In this document: positions 16,027-25,793 of the stretch, piece by piece
Layout of the letters: each line of letters begins with the position of its first letter
Position numbering within the stretch: position 1 is the stretch's first letter
Origin: Niveibacterium sp. 24ML
GTDB taxonomy: Bacteria > Pseudomonadota > Gammaproteobacteria > Burkholderiales > Rhodocyclaceae
Reading direction: 5' to 3'
DNA: 64,000 nucleotides
Assembly: GCF_026586805.1 (NCBI RefSeq)
Contig: NZ_JAPFHA010000023.1
Span: 1 to 64,000 of the forward strand
Made by a program: the position numbers and the translations under genes
Notes under the pieces: model-generated
Seen by the model: only the letters and a program-made list of their open reading frames with translations
The model's database searches: none
Told to the model about the DNA's origin: nothing

Positions 16027-19000
16027 CTACTCCTTTTGTAGGTCTTCTACGGCGGGCAGGCGCACAGTGAATCGCGCGCCCCCCTCGGGGTTGTTGCGGG
16101 CAAAGATCACGCCGCCGTGCGCGGCAACGATCTCGCGGCAGATCGCCAGGCCAAGGCCGGTGCCGCCGGCGCCGGTGTGGGTCTTGCTGCTCTGCACGAA
16201 CTTGTCGAACACGGTTTCAAGTTCGTCCTCTGGAATGCCAACGCCCTGATCGCTCACCGCCAGTTCGATCGCGGCCCGCTCAACGCCCCCGGTGCCGTGC
16301 AAATTCGCGTGCGACAAGGCAAGTTCGATCCGGCGCCCCTCCGGCGTGAACTTCACCGCGTTCGACAACAGGTTGCGCACCACCTGGCCAAAGCGCAACG
16401 CATCCGCCCAGGCGCGCAGCTCGGCGCATTCGGTTGTGAGCCCGACCTCAAGCCGCTTGGCGGCAAACCAGGCGTCGTATTCGGAGAGAACCTCGCGGAT
16501 CAGGGCCGAGAGTTCGACCGGGCGCGGCTCGATCTGCATGTGCCCGGCCTCCAGCTTGGCGAGGTCCAGCAGATCGTTGAGCAGGTTGAGCAGCCGCTCA
16601 CCGCTGGTGGTAATGCGCTGGAAGTACTCACGCAGGCGCTCATCCTGAGCCCGGCCAACCTTGCCTTCGCCCAGACGCGAGAACGACAACACTGCATGCA
16701 GCGGGGTGCGCAGTTCGTGGCTCATGTTGGCGAGGAACATGCCCTTGGCTTCATTGGCGGCTTCAGCGGCTTCCTTGGCGGCAATCAGGTCGATCGTCTG
16801 CTCGCGCACCAGATCGGCCAGTTTGTCGCGGTGCTGTGCCAGTTCGGCTTCGGCAGCGCGGCGCGCGGCCGCCGTGCGGCGGGCAGAGATGATTTCGCCG
16901 AAGGTGCGCAGCAAGGGCTGGAAGTCTTCGCACAGCGCATCGGTGTAGCCGCCAGGCCGATTCGCCACCCCGACCATGCCGACGAGTTGTTCGCCGTACA
17001 TCACCGGCATACCCAGGAAGGCCGTCAGCGGCGGATGGCCGGCCGGCAAACCACCGGCGCGCGGATCACTCGCCGGATCGTTCGCAATCACCACCTGCCG
17101 GGTCAGCAGCGCGGCGCCGAACAAGGTATTCAGATTGCGGAATTCCATGCCCCTGGGCGCGTGCTCGGCGTAGAACGCGCGCGTCTGCGCATCCCAGGCA
17201 ATATTGCTGATGGCATTGGTTTTCAGGTAGGGCTGCTCGCCGTCGTAGAGCACTTCGCCGATGAAGCCGAAACTGCTGTCACTGATCGCCAGCACCTGCT
17301 GCAGCAGGCCATCGAAGGCGCGCGCGGCATCCGATTCGCGGATGAAGGCTTCCTGCACATCGCTGATCGCCCCCAGCAAGGTCGCGCTGCGGCGCAAGTC
17401 GGCCTCGGCCTGTTTGCGCGCCGAGATGTCGGTATGAGTGCCGATCACCCGTAGCGGCTTGCCGCGCTCATCACGTTCAACGACCTTGCCGCGATCGAGC
17501 ACCCACTTCCAGCTGCCGTCTTTGCAGCGCATGCGAAGCTCGCACTGGTACATCGGCGTGAGGCCATCCAGATGCTGCTGAACAAGCGCCATCGACGGCT
17601 CCAGATCATCCGGGTGTGCACGCGAAGCGAAGTCCTCGATCCGTCCGCCAACCTCGGCTTCGTCATAGCCGAGCATTGCCTTCCACTGGCGTGAGAAGAA
17701 CACCCGTCCGCTCACCAGATCCCAATCCCAGACGCCGTCGCCGGCGCCGTCGAGCGCGAACTGCCAGCGTCGTTCGGACTCCTGCAGCGCCGCAGCGGCG
17801 GCCACCCGGTCACTGATGTCTTCGACAATACCCCAGGCCAAGCCATAGCCCTGCCCGTTGTGCCCGACCGCCGCGCCGGCCACGCGCACCGCCAGTTCAT
17901 TGCCCTTGGCATCGCGGTAACGGGTCTCGAACGGTGCAAGCCGCCCGCTTGCGAGCAGCGATGCGAATCTCGCCTGGTGCGCTTCGCGCAGCGCGGGCGG
18001 GCTGAGGGCGCCGATACGCCGGGTGCGGAGGAAATCGTCGTCCAGGGCGAACATGCGGCGAAAGCTCGGGTTGGCAAGCAAAATGCGCCCGTCCGACTCG
18101 ATCAGCGCAAGCCCGAAAGGCGCATTACGATAGAGCGAATCGAGCCGTTCAATCACCTCGCGCTGGCCGTCCTGCGCGGCAACGAGGTCGGTGATGTCGG
18201 TCGCCACGCCGGCGATCAGTTGCGCCCCATCCTGATCGGCGCACAGCGCCTTGTGCACGCGAATCACGCGGTGTGTGCCAGCGCGGGTGGTGTAGCGCAG
18301 CTCCTCACCTTCGATACTGCCACCAGCGAGCACGCGCTGGTCGTGTTCGACCTGCACGCGGGCAATCGCCGCGTCCCCGAAAACATCAAACGAAGTCTTG
18401 CCGAGCACTTCTTCGGGTTTGAGCTCGTACAAGGAACAGAAGGCCGGATTGACCAGAACAAAACGCGAAGCGGCATCCTTGACGAAGAAGGCGTGCGGCA
18501 TGGCATTGATGAGGCCTTGCAGGTATTTGCGGAACGCGGTCTGGCGCGCCTCTGCCGCGGTTTCGTCACTGATGTCGATGTAGGCGCCCACCACCAGTTC
18601 GGCGCCATCGCCGCCTGCACACAGGCAGCGCGCCATGCGGAAGTGGCGCCTGCCAGCAGGCAGGTCGAGCCAGGCCCTGAGCTCCGTAGCATCACCCACA
18701 TCCTTGAGCGCGGCGTCAGCCTGCGCCAGCATCTGCGCTACTGCCCCCAGATCGAGATCGGCGGCCTTCATGCCGACCAGGCGATCGCGCGTGAGCCCGA
18801 AGGTCTGCTCAAAGGCGGCATTCACGAGCAGGATCGTGCCGGCGCGCCCCTTGACCGAGATCGGCACCGGCACCACATCGAGCACACGCGCCAGCGCCGC
18901 CTGCTCCTGCGCCAGACGCTCGGTCAGGCGGCGATACAGGCTCACATCGGATATCGCGCCGATCACCGTCTGCGGCCCGCTCGCCCGCAAGGCCCCCAGG

Positions 19001-20241
19001 TCGCCCCGGATGCGCACCCAGCGCTGCGCGCCATCGCCCGCACGAACCCGGCATTCAAGGTCGAAGGGTTCGCGAGCGCGCACTGCGACACGCAACCGTG
19101 CAAACAGCTCATGCCGATCGGCGCGGGCCACACACCGCATCAGTCGCGCCAGCGGAAAACCGGCACTTTGCGGTGTAAGCCCAAGGAACTCGCAAGCGTT
19201 GGCCGAAAGCAGGCAGGTGCGCTCGCCGGGCCGGTACTCCCAGATGCCATCGTGGCTGGCAGCCAGCGCACGCTCGAAGCGCGCCTCGCTGAGTGCCAGA
19301 TCACGCCGCACCCGGTAGGCCAGTCGATCGGCCAAACGCTTGCGTGCTGCCTGTGTGAAGACCCCCACCGCCAGCAGGCTGCTGAGCAGAAGCCCGGAGA
19401 GCAGCAGATGCACGCGCTGGACAAGCCCCGGCGGCGGCGCGAGCGAAGCCACCTCGAAAGCCCAGCGCTGATCGCCCTGGGCGAACACGCCGACCTCGGT
19501 GAATTCGGGATCCTCCGGATAGTTCAGGGATGAAACGATGCTCACCGCCGGCCCGCTACCGGGGACTTCCATCGCACGCAGCGCTGCGTCCTGCGAGAGG
19601 ATGGCGCCGCGCGTGGCCAGCCAGGCCCGTGCGTCAATCAACTGCAGCAAGACTGACTGATCGGACACCGGCGTTGCCAGTGCCAGCAAGGACTTACCGC
19701 CGGGCCGCCCGTCGCCGCCACTGGCCACGGCCGCATCACGATCGCGCAAAGCCCGCCCGGCAACAGTCTGCGCAAGGCGCAGCATCCAGGGGTCCAGGGC
19801 GGCGTCGGTGCTGCGCTGGGTATCGAGCCGGTATGCGGACACCACCTGCATGTCGGCCGCCTCGGGGTTGGCCAGGCTCACCAGCAGCACCGCCACCCGC
19901 GGCGGCTCCAGTTGATCGATCTGGACATCGCGCAGCAGCGTTTGCCAGGCCTGCGGCGTGAGCGCCGGCAACAGGCGCACCGTCGAAGCCATTGCGCGGC
20001 CGAGCGTGAGCGCAGAACTGACATCGGTATCCATGCGCGTAATGACTTCCTGCGCGGTGGCATGGAAGCCCTGCTCGAAGGCCTGGCGTTCCCCATCGAG
20101 ACCGGAGCGCCAGACCCACACGCTCAGCGCACTACCCAGCAGTGCAACCGCCAGCGCCAGCCAGGCAGCCGGCCACAGCGAGCGCTTTGCGCCGCCGCTG
20201 GCGTCTCGCCCACCGAACCCGTTTTGCCTGCGATCAATCAC
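16027..20241 (-). CDS. Large CHASE/multi-PAS/GAF sensor histidine kinase
   Basis: The 1404-residue protein starts with GTG. A membrane helix lies at about 22-46, a periplasmic CHASE-like sensor at about 47-275 (FHATAQEVITRMDTDVSSAL), and a second helix at about 277-299. Five consecutive PAS/PAC units follow at about 320-945 (for example ERALAASHDGIWEYRPGE, DVVPVPISVKGRAGTILLVN, FALDGAGDGVWDWDLVSG). A GAF domain lies at about 965-1110 (GEVLYDGEQPYLKTNAIS, GMPVMYGEQLVGMVGVAN), then HisKA (FLANMSHELRTPLHAVLSFS) and HATPase (NLLSNAVKFTPEG, DQGVGIPEDELETVFDKF, GTGLGLAICREIV). No receiver domain is attached, but the next gene, 2 bases away, is a receiver-HATPase protein, the likely phosphotransfer partner. 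The stimulus is unknown. Confidence 0.9.
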   Translation of the reverse strand: MIDRRQNGFGGRDASGGAKRSLWPAAWLALAVALLGSALSVWVWRSGLDGERQAFEQGFHATAQEVITRMDTDVSSALTLGRAMASTVRLLPALTPQAWQTLLRDVQIDQLEPPRVAVLLVSLANPEAADMQVVSAYRLDTQRSTDAALDPWMLRLAQTVAGRALRDRDAAVASGGDGRPGGKSLLALATPVSDQSVLLQLIDARAWLATRGAILSQDAALRAMEVPGSGPAVSIVSSLNYPEDPEFTEVGVFAQGDQRWAFEVASLAPPPGLVQRVHLLLSGLLLSSLLAVGVFTQAARKRLADRLAYRVRRDLALSEARFERALAASHDGIWEYRPGERTCLLSANACEFLGLTPQSAGFPLARLMRCVARADRHELFARLRVAVRAREPFDLECRVRAGDGAQRWVRIRGDLGALRASGPQTVIGAISDVSLYRRLTERLAQEQAALARVLDVVPVPISVKGRAGTILLVNAAFEQTFGLTRDRLVGMKAADLDLGAVAQMLAQADAALKDVGDATELRAWLDLPAGRRHFRMARCLCAGGDGAELVVGAYIDISDETAAEARQTAFRKYLQGLINAMPHAFFVKDAASRFVLVNPAFCSLYELKPEEVLGKTSFDVFGDAAIARVQVEHDQRVLAGGSIEGEELRYTTRAGTHRVIRVHKALCADQDGAQLIAGVATDITDLVAAQDGQREVIERLDSLYRNAPFGLALIESDGRILLANPSFRRMFALDDDFLRTRRIGALSPPALREAHQARFASLLASGRLAPFETRYRDAKGNELAVRVAGAAVGHNGQGYGLAWGIVEDISDRVAAAAALQESERRWQFALDGAGDGVWDWDLVSGRVFFSRQWKAMLGYDEAEVGGRIEDFASRAHPDDLEPSMALVQQHLDGLTPMYQCELRMRCKDGSWKWVLDRGKVVERDERGKPLRVIGTHTDISARKQAEADLRRSATLLGAISDVQEAFIRESDAARAFDGLLQQVLAISDSSFGFIGEVLYDGEQPYLKTNAISNIAWDAQTRAFYAEHAPRGMEFRNLNTLFGAALLTRQVVIANDPASDPRAGGLPAGHPPLTAFLGMPVMYGEQLVGMVGVANRPGGYTDALCEDFQPLLRTFGEIISARRTAAARRAAEAELAQHRDKLADLVREQTIDLIAAKEAAEAANEAKGMFLANMSHELRTPLHAVLSFSRLGEGKVGRAQDERLREYFQRITTSGERLLNLLNDLLDLAKLEAGHMQIEPRPVELSALIREVLSEYDAWFAAKRLEVGLTTECAELRAWADALRFGQVVRNLLSNAVKFTPEGRRIELALSHANLHGTGGVERAAIELAVSDQGVGIPEDELETVFDKFVQSSKTHTGAGGTGLGLAICREIVAAHGGVIFARNNPEGGARFTVRLPAVEDLQKE

Positions 20242-20374
20242 ATGCGCCCGCCTCGAATGCGCGCGCCAAAGGCTGGCAGCGCTGCGTGTCCGAACGGGTC
20301 AACGGCACCCCAGCGGCGCTCTTGAGGGCAACGCGCGGTCGCCACACGCGCGCGGGCGTGAGGTGTTCAGAAGC

Positions 20375-20743
20375 TCAAGCGGCCAGGCCCACCACATGCG
20401 CGGCCATCGCGGCGATCACCGTCTCGGCCTCGCCCAGCACGCCGGCCAGCACAATCGTGGCGCCCGGATGGCGCGCACGCGCGGCATCGAGCATCTGCGG
20501 CAGATCGCGCTTCACATGCCCGCCCGCCGCAAGGAACACCGGCACCACCTCGACGCGGCTGGCGCCAGCGGCGATCACCGTGTCGATCGCGCTCGCCAGA
20601 TCGGGGCTCATGAATTCAAGGAAGCAGGGCTGCACCGTCACGCCGTGACGCAGCGCGCGGATGGCATCGGCCAGCTTTTCGATCGGGCGCGCCCATTCCG
20701 GATCGCGGGCGCCGTGGGCAAACAGGAGGATGGCGGTGCTCAT
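20375..20743 (-). CDS. cbiX: CbiX/SirB-type sirohydrochlorin chelatase, short form
   Basis: The 122-residue protein is a short single-domain chelatase. It has the metal-site histidines H10 (LLFAHGARDP) and H76 (AAGGHVKRDLP), plus GASRVEVVPVFL and the C-terminal GEAETVIAAM. These enzymes insert iron or cobalt into sirohydrochlorin and act as dimers. In a nitrate-assimilating cell the iron product, sirohaem, is the cofactor of assimilatory nitrite reductase, so the presence of nrtABD and nasT 10 kb away makes a ferrochelatase role attractive. That is inference; no other cobalamin or sirohaem gene is in the window. Confidence 0.85.
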   Translation of the reverse strand: MSTAILLFAHGARDPEWARPIEKLADAIRALRHGVTVQPCFLEFMSPDLASAIDTVIAAGASRVEVVPVFLAAGGHVKRDLPQMLDAARARHPGATIVLAGVLGEAETVIAAMAAHVVGLAA

Positions 20744-20770
20744 GCTGGAGACTCCGGAAGGTGATTCGGA

Positions 20771-21559
20771 CTAGCGGACCGCAAGCCCGTTGAGGACTTC
20801 GGCCGCGGCGAAGAAGCCAAAGCTGGCCGTGACGCACACGCTGGAGCCAAAACCCGCGCAGTTGAGGCCCTGCGGCGCTGCGGCATCAGGCGCGCAGGCG
20901 GCGTCCGGGTAGCGTAGCGGTTCGGTGGAATAAACCGCGCGAATGCCGAACTTCTTTTTCGGATCGCGCGTGAAGCCGTGTTGCTTGCGCAGGTTGGCGC
21001 GCACCTTGGCGAGCAGCGGATCCTGCACGGTGCGCGAGAGGTCTTCGACGCTCACCCGCGTCGGGTCGATCTGCCCGCCGGCGGCGCCGCAGATCACCAA
21101 CGGCAGGCTCTTCGCCACGCAATGCGCGGCAAGCGCGGTCTTGACGCGCACGTTGTCGATCGCATCGATCACGTAGTCGAAACCAGTCACGAGCTGGGCG
21201 AGGTTGTCTTCGGTGACGAAATCATCCACCGTGCTGACGCGGCAGCTCGGGTTGATCGCGCGGATGCGGCGCGCCATTGCCTCGACCTTGGCGAGGCCCC
21301 AGTCGGGGTCGAGCGCGTGCAGTTGGCGGTTGGAGTTGGATTCGGCGATCACGTCCAGATCGATCAGTGTGATTGCGCCCACCGCGCTGCGGGCAAGCGC
21401 TTCGACTGCCCAAGTACCGACGCCGCCGATGCCGATTACGCACACCTTTGCGGCGGCAAGCCGCGCGCGCCCGTCATCGCCGTAGAGGCGGGCGACGCCG
21501 CCGAAGCGGCGATCGAGATCGGGCGCCGCGGTTTGCGGCAGGGGTGATTCGGTATTCAT
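20771..21559 (-). CDS. tcdA: tRNA threonylcarbamoyladenosine dehydratase
   Basis: The 262-residue ThiF/E1-like enzyme cyclises t6A37 of tRNA to its ct6A form using ATP. It has the nucleotide-binding loop VIGIGGVGTWAVEALARSAV at about 41-60, the LIDLDVIAESNSNRQLHA segment that places the ATP, and the DAIDNVRVKTALAAHC region containing the family cysteine. The C-terminal NCAGFGSSVCVTASFGFFAA is also typical of TcdA. The ATG at 21559 overlaps the stop of the metallo-hydrolase gene (ATGA), so the two are coupled. A much longer upstream open frame has low-complexity content and is not coding. Confidence 0.92.
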   Translation of the reverse strand: MNTESPLPQTAAPDLDRRFGGVARLYGDDGRARLAAAKVCVIGIGGVGTWAVEALARSAVGAITLIDLDVIAESNSNRQLHALDPDWGLAKVEAMARRIRAINPSCRVSTVDDFVTEDNLAQLVTGFDYVIDAIDNVRVKTALAAHCVAKSLPLVICGAAGGQIDPTRVSVEDLSRTVQDPLLAKVRANLRKQHGFTRDPKKKFGIRAVYSTEPLRYPDAACAPDAAAPQGLNCAGFGSSVCVTASFGFFAAAEVLNGLAVR

Positions 21560-22509
21560 TGCGCTCGTGTTTGCAGCCATACCAGCAAGCCTTGTGCGTT
21601 GAGGTCCAGATCGCCTTCGAGCAACTGCAGCGCGGCCTCGCCCTGCACGCCCCAGCCGGCGGCGGCGGCCTCGGCCAGCGCAATCTGTTCGAGCCGCTTT
21701 ACCAGCAGCGCATGCGCATCGGGTGCGGCCGGGTCGATGCCCTCGCAAGCCTGCACATGCGCGTCGATCAGCCGGTGCAACGTGGCGCCCAAGCGCGGCA
21801 CATCGGCGCTGCGGCTGTAGTGGGTGGGGTAGATGCAGGCGGGCTGGAGCGCCATCAACCGGTTGATCGAGGTGTGCAGCGCATCGGGGTCGAAATGCAC
21901 CGGCGTGGTGGTGGCGAATACGTTGGCACGGCCATCGGCGCCGTCCATCTCGCGGTAGGTGAGGCCGAAAGTGTCGCCGGTGAAGATGCCTTCGCTCGCC
22001 GGGTCGTGGTAGCAGACATGGTGCTTGGCGTGGCCGGGCGTATCGAGCACGTGGAAGGCGCGCGAACCGAAGCGCACGGTGTCGCCCTCGCCCACCTCGA
22101 CGATGCGTGATTCGGGCACCGCGATCAGTTCGCCGTAGAGTGCCTCGGCATTGTCTTTGCCGTACACCGCCACCGTGCCGGCCCAGAGCTTGGAGGGATC
22201 GGCCATGTGGCGCGAGCCGCGCGCATGCACCGCCAGCCTGGCGTTCGGCAGCACCGCCGCCAGCGCACCGGCGCCACCGGCATGATCCAGATGCACATGG
22301 GTGAGGCAGATCCAGTCCACCGCTTCGGGCGCGAGGCGCAGCTCGGCGAGCGCGGCGAGCACCCGCGGCACCGCATGCACGGTGCCGGTATCGACCAGCG
22401 CGGCGCGGCCGTCGTCGGACACGACAAGATGAATCGCGTCGAGCAGCGGCCGCACATAGCCCGAATCGATGGCGAAGACGCCCTGCCCCTGCGCGGTTAG
22501 GAATGACAT
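21556..22509 (-). CDS. MBL-fold metallo-hydrolase
   Basis: The 317-residue cytoplasmic protein has the metallo-beta-lactamase metal motif THVHLDH (H71, H73, D75, H76), a later histidine in LDTPGHAKHHV, the bridging aspartate in IFTGDTFGL and a C-terminal IYPTHY histidine. It therefore has a full di-metal site. The family includes glyoxalase II-like hydrolases, quorum-quenching lactonases and others; nothing here fixes the substrate. It is coupled to tcdA by an ATGA overlap and diverges from pepD. Confidence 0.85.
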   Translation of the reverse strand: MSFLTAQGQGVFAIDSGYVRPLLDAIHLVVSDDGRAALVDTGTVHAVPRVLAALAELRLAPEAVDWICLTHVHLDHAGGAGALAAVLPNARLAVHARGSRHMADPSKLWAGTVAVYGKDNAEALYGELIAVPESRIVEVGEGDTVRFGSRAFHVLDTPGHAKHHVCYHDPASEGIFTGDTFGLTYREMDGADGRANVFATTTPVHFDPDALHTSINRLMALQPACIYPTHYSRSADVPRLGATLHRLIDAHVQACEGIDPAAPDAHALLVKRLEQIALAEAAAAGWGVQGEAALQLLEGDLDLNAQGLLVWLQTRAQ

Positions 22510-22723
22510 TTCGGAAGCCTCGCAAACCCTGATGTCGCAATTCTACCGACGCAAGCGCCCCACAACTGTCGCCCGACTCGCCGGCTCGGCTAAGATCCCA
22601 CTCCGGCATCAACGCCACATGCAGCCAACACCCCGCAAGGCAGGACTGCAGATGAAACCCAATCAGCGCCGGGCTCTGACACAGCGCCACGGACGCAAAC
22701 CGACCGAACCTTCTGGACCCACG

Positions 22724-24196
22724 ATGCCCTTACTAGATCAGCTGGAACCCGCCGCCGTCTGGCGCCATTTTTCGACCCTGCTCAACACGCCGCGCCCATC
22801 CAAGCACGAAGACGCCTTGCGCGACACACTGCGCACCTGGGCCGACGCGCGCGGATTCGCCACCATGGTCGACCGCGCCGGCAACCTGATCATCCGCAAG
22901 CCAGCCACCGCCGGCATGGAAAACCGCCCGGGCGTAATCCTGCAAGGCCACCTCGACATGGTGTGCCAGAAGAACCACGCCACCACGCACGACTTCCAGC
23001 GTGATCCGATCCAGGCCGAGTTGCAGGGCGACTGGCTGGTCGCACCGAACACCACGCTGGGCGCCGACAACGGCATCGGCGTTGCGCTGGCGCTCGCGCT
23101 GCTCGAATCCACCGATTTGCCACACCCGCCGCTGGAAGTACTGCTGACAGTGGACGAAGAAGCCGGCATGGGCGGCGCATTGGGGCTGGAGCCGGGCCTG
23201 CTGCAAGGCAGCCTGATGATCAACATCGACACCGAAGAGTGGGGCGAGTTCTACCTGGGCTGCGCCGGCGGGGTCGATGTGAACGTGAGCTTCCGCTACA
23301 CCAGCGAAGCGCTGCCGAGCGGTTTCGCGAACTATGAAATTGATGTGGGTGGATTGCGCGGCGGCCACTCGGGTGTCGACATCCACCTTGAGCGCGGCAA
23401 CGCGATCAAGATTCTGGTGCGCCTGCTGCGCAGCCTCGAAGGCCGCTTCGGCAACGACATCCGCCTGGTTGAACTCGAAGGCGGCAGCGCCCGCAACGCG
23501 CTGGCGCGCGAAGCCCGTGCCCGCATTGCCCTGCCGCGCGAACTGGCCGAGCGGGTTGCCAGCCGCATTGAAGATTTTGACGTGCTGGTGCGTGGCGAAC
23601 TGGCCGGCGTGGATGAAGGCGTGAGCGTCCGCTTCGGCCCGGAAGACGGCATCGCGCACAGCGCAATGAGCGGCGCCGACCAACGCAACATCCTCGCCGC
23701 GCTGCACGCCGCACCACACGGCGTGCGCCGCATGAGCCAGCGGGTGGCTGGCGTGGTGGAAACCTCGAACAACCTCGGCGTTGTGAAAATCTCCGATGGC
23801 ACCGGCTTTGCCAACCTGATGGTGCGCTCGCTGCTCGATTCTGGCGTGCAGGCGCTCGCGGCCGAAATCGAAAGCCTCTTCTCGCTGGCCGGTGCTGCGG
23901 TACAAACCGAAGGCGCCTACCCCGGTTGGGCGCCGAACCCGGATTCGGATTTGCTAAAACTGTTCCAGCAGGTCTACCAGCGCGGCTTCGCGAGCGGCCC
24001 GGCTGCCGTGAAAGTGATACACGCTGGGCTCGAATGCGGGATTCTCAAATCGAAGTACCCGCAACTCGACATCGTTTCCTTTGGCCCCGACATCCGCGGC
24101 GCCCACGCGCCGGGCGAACGGGTGAACATCGAATCAGTCGCGAAGTGCTGGAAGCTGCTCTGCGCAGTCGTGGCGGCGATTCCGGCTGAACGCTAA
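22724..24196 (+). CDS. pepD: Aminoacyl-histidine dipeptidase (cytosol non-specific dipeptidase)
   Basis: The 490-residue M20-family metallopeptidase hydrolyses dipeptides, including carnosine-type Xaa-His. Metal ligands are visible in ILQGHLDMVCQ (H then D), NTTLGADNGIG (bridging D), VDEEAGMGGA (catalytic E and metal E) and NIDTEEWGEF; a C-terminal HAGLECGIL supplies the last histidine. Length matches PepD (about 485). The ATG at 22724 is chosen because conserved homology starts at once (LDQLEPAAVWRHFSTLL); the open frame upstream contains no recognisable domain. A hairpin follows the stop. Confidence 0.93.
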   Translation: MPLLDQLEPAAVWRHFSTLLNTPRPSKHEDALRDTLRTWADARGFATMVDRAGNLIIRKPATAGMENRPGVILQGHLDMVCQKNHATTHDFQRDPIQAELQGDWLVAPNTTLGADNGIGVALALALLESTDLPHPPLEVLLTVDEEAGMGGALGLEPGLLQGSLMINIDTEEWGEFYLGCAGGVDVNVSFRYTSEALPSGFANYEIDVGGLRGGHSGVDIHLERGNAIKILVRLLRSLEGRFGNDIRLVELEGGSARNALAREARARIALPRELAERVASRIEDFDVLVRGELAGVDEGVSVRFGPEDGIAHSAMSGADQRNILAALHAAPHGVRRMSQRVAGVVETSNNLGVVKISDGTGFANLMVRSLLDSGVQALAAEIESLFSLAGAAVQTEGAYPGWAPNPDSDLLKLFQQVYQRGFASGPAAVKVIHAGLECGILKSKYPQLDIVSFGPDIRGAHAPGERVNIESVAKCWKLLCAVVAAIPAER

Positions 24197-24217
24197 GACG
24201 CCGCCCGGTTGAACCGA

Positions 24218-24245
24218 CCCGGCAGCACGAATGCATGCTGCCGGG
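24218..24245. terminator. Convergent hairpin between pepD and mltF
   Basis: A perfect 10-bp stem (CCCGGCAGCA with TGCTGCCGGG) encloses an 8-base loop. It lies between two convergent genes, 21 bases after pepD. The following T-run is poor on both strands (CGTTTG on the plus strand), so termination may be partial. Confidence 0.6.
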
Positions 24246-24254
24246 CGTTTGCGC

Positions 24255-25793
24255 TCACTGCGCAGCGGGCGCTTGATCCTTGACTTGCTCAAGGGCGGCC
24301 TTGCGCTCAAGCCGCGCCTCTTCCACCAACTGGTAGGCAATGTAGTACTTGTAGATGTTGCCAACGTAGGTCACCGTCTCTGCGCCAATCTTGTCGGCCG
24401 CCACATACTCGACGTTGTGGAACCAGACGTTCGGATTCAGGCCGCGTTTTTCCGCTTCCTTGCGCAACTGCGAGATGCGGCCTGCGCCGGCGTTGTACGA
24501 AGCAAACGAGAACAAGGCTTTGTCCAGCTGGCTCATCGGTTGATCGCCGTAGTAGTTGTCGATCATCCAGCGCATGTACTTGATGCCGGCGTGGACGTTC
24601 GGCTCGGTCTGGCGAATGTCGCCCACAGCCAGGTCCTTGCCGGTTGCAGGCATCACCTGCATCACCCCGATCGCCCCGACCCGGCTCTTGGCGGCTTGAT
24701 TCAGCTGCGACTCCTGATAGCCCTGCGCGGCCATCAGCAGCCAATCCACATCGTATTTCTCGCCGTACTTCTCGAAGAAGCCCTTGAGGGCGAAGAACTT
24801 CTTGCGCTCGGCCTCGGACGCCGCGTCCTTCACATACTTGGCGCTCTTGAGATAGCGATTGAGGATGGTGTTGCGCATCGCCGTACCCTGGCCGTGGCGG
24901 CTAAGGAAGCCATCAAGCGCCGCCTTGAGCTGCGGGCTGCCCTTGCGCATCGCCCAAGCCACCGTCGCCCCGGAACGAACGGCCGCCGCCGCATTGACGT
25001 TGATGTTCGGGAACACCTGCTTCCAGAAATCGGCTTTGTGCTTATCGACAATGATCAAGGGGATCAAACCCGCGTTCACCATCTCGATCAGGTCCTCATC
25101 CTCCAGACTCTCAGGCGCCAGCTTGATCACGACCGGGCTCTTCTTCGCCTTGGTGAGCGTCTGGTTGAGCGCAAGCAGACTCTCGTGGTAGCTGGACGAC
25201 TTGCGCACGAAAACCGTCTTCCCGGCCAGATCATTCACGCTTGCCAGCGGCGCCGCCCCCGGGCTGGACACCACCACCTCGCTTACATCCGGGTAGACCG
25301 GCGCAGAGAAGTCGACCAACTGCTTGCGCGCATCGGTGATCGTCAGGTTCGCCGCCGCAATATCGCCCTTGCCGGCTGCCAGCGCCGGCAGCAGTTCGTC
25401 GCGGCCAACCGGAATGAAGACCACCTTGGCCTTGATGTACTTGTTCTTGAGCTTGCCTTCCTTCGCGAGCGACTTGTTCAGCTCGTCTTCAAAGACACGG
25501 AAGGTGTCATAGGTGGCACCGCGCTGTGCGCCCTTGTCGAGGAAGTAGAAGGTCTTGCTGTAGACCACCAGAACGCGAATGACCTTGCGCTCGATCATCG
25601 CGTCCAGGTCGCCGGTCCAGGGCTTCATCGCTTCTTCAAGGGGAATCGTCAGCTCACCCTTGGCCGCAGCCGGCTCAGGCTTTGCGGCGACGGCCGGGTT
25701 TGCCGCTGCCAGTAAAGCCATTGCAACAACACACAGACAAACACGAACCCGGAAACCAAAGACTGAAAGCTGTTTCAGCGACACGCCGGTCAT
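24255..25793 (-). CDS. mltF: Membrane-bound lytic murein transglycosylase F (SBP_bac_3 + SLT)
   Basis: The 512-residue protein has an N-terminal signal (CLCVVAMALLAAANPAVAA), an SBP_bac_3 regulatory domain at about 70-300 (IRVLVVYSKTFYFLDKG, GDIAAANLTITDARKQLVDF) and a C-terminal SLT lysozyme-like domain at about 340-490. The catalytic glutamate is E361 in AAQGYQESQLN, with the GAIGVMQVMPATG and ALFSFASYNAGAGR motifs. It cleaves the MurNAc-GlcNAc bond of peptidoglycan with formation of anhydroMurNAc, in the periplasm. The signal sequence shows no lipobox, so anchoring may be by the uncleaved helix. It stands alone, convergent with pepD. Confidence 0.92.
   Translation of the reverse strand: MTGVSLKQLSVFGFRVRVCLCVVAMALLAAANPAVAAKPEPAAAKGELTIPLEEAMKPWTGDLDAMIERKVIRVLVVYSKTFYFLDKGAQRGATYDTFRVFEDELNKSLAKEGKLKNKYIKAKVVFIPVGRDELLPALAAGKGDIAAANLTITDARKQLVDFSAPVYPDVSEVVVSSPGAAPLASVNDLAGKTVFVRKSSSYHESLLALNQTLTKAKKSPVVIKLAPESLEDEDLIEMVNAGLIPLIIVDKHKADFWKQVFPNINVNAAAAVRSGATVAWAMRKGSPQLKAALDGFLSRHGQGTAMRNTILNRYLKSAKYVKDAASEAERKKFFALKGFFEKYGEKYDVDWLLMAAQGYQESQLNQAAKSRVGAIGVMQVMPATGKDLAVGDIRQTEPNVHAGIKYMRWMIDNYYGDQPMSQLDKALFSFASYNAGAGRISQLRKEAEKRGLNPNVWFHNVEYVAADKIGAETVTYVGNIYKYYIAYQLVEEARLERKAALEQVKDQAPAAQ

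Noticed and set aside
17860-19533. 557-residue frame antisense to the multi-PAS kinase
   Set aside because: Shadow frame; the sense strand has clear PAS, GAF, HisKA and HATPase motifs.
21560-22690. Long upstream extension of tcdA
   Set aside because: It runs out of frame through the metallo-hydrolase gene and is low-complexity; TcdA starts at 21559 with an ATGA overlap.
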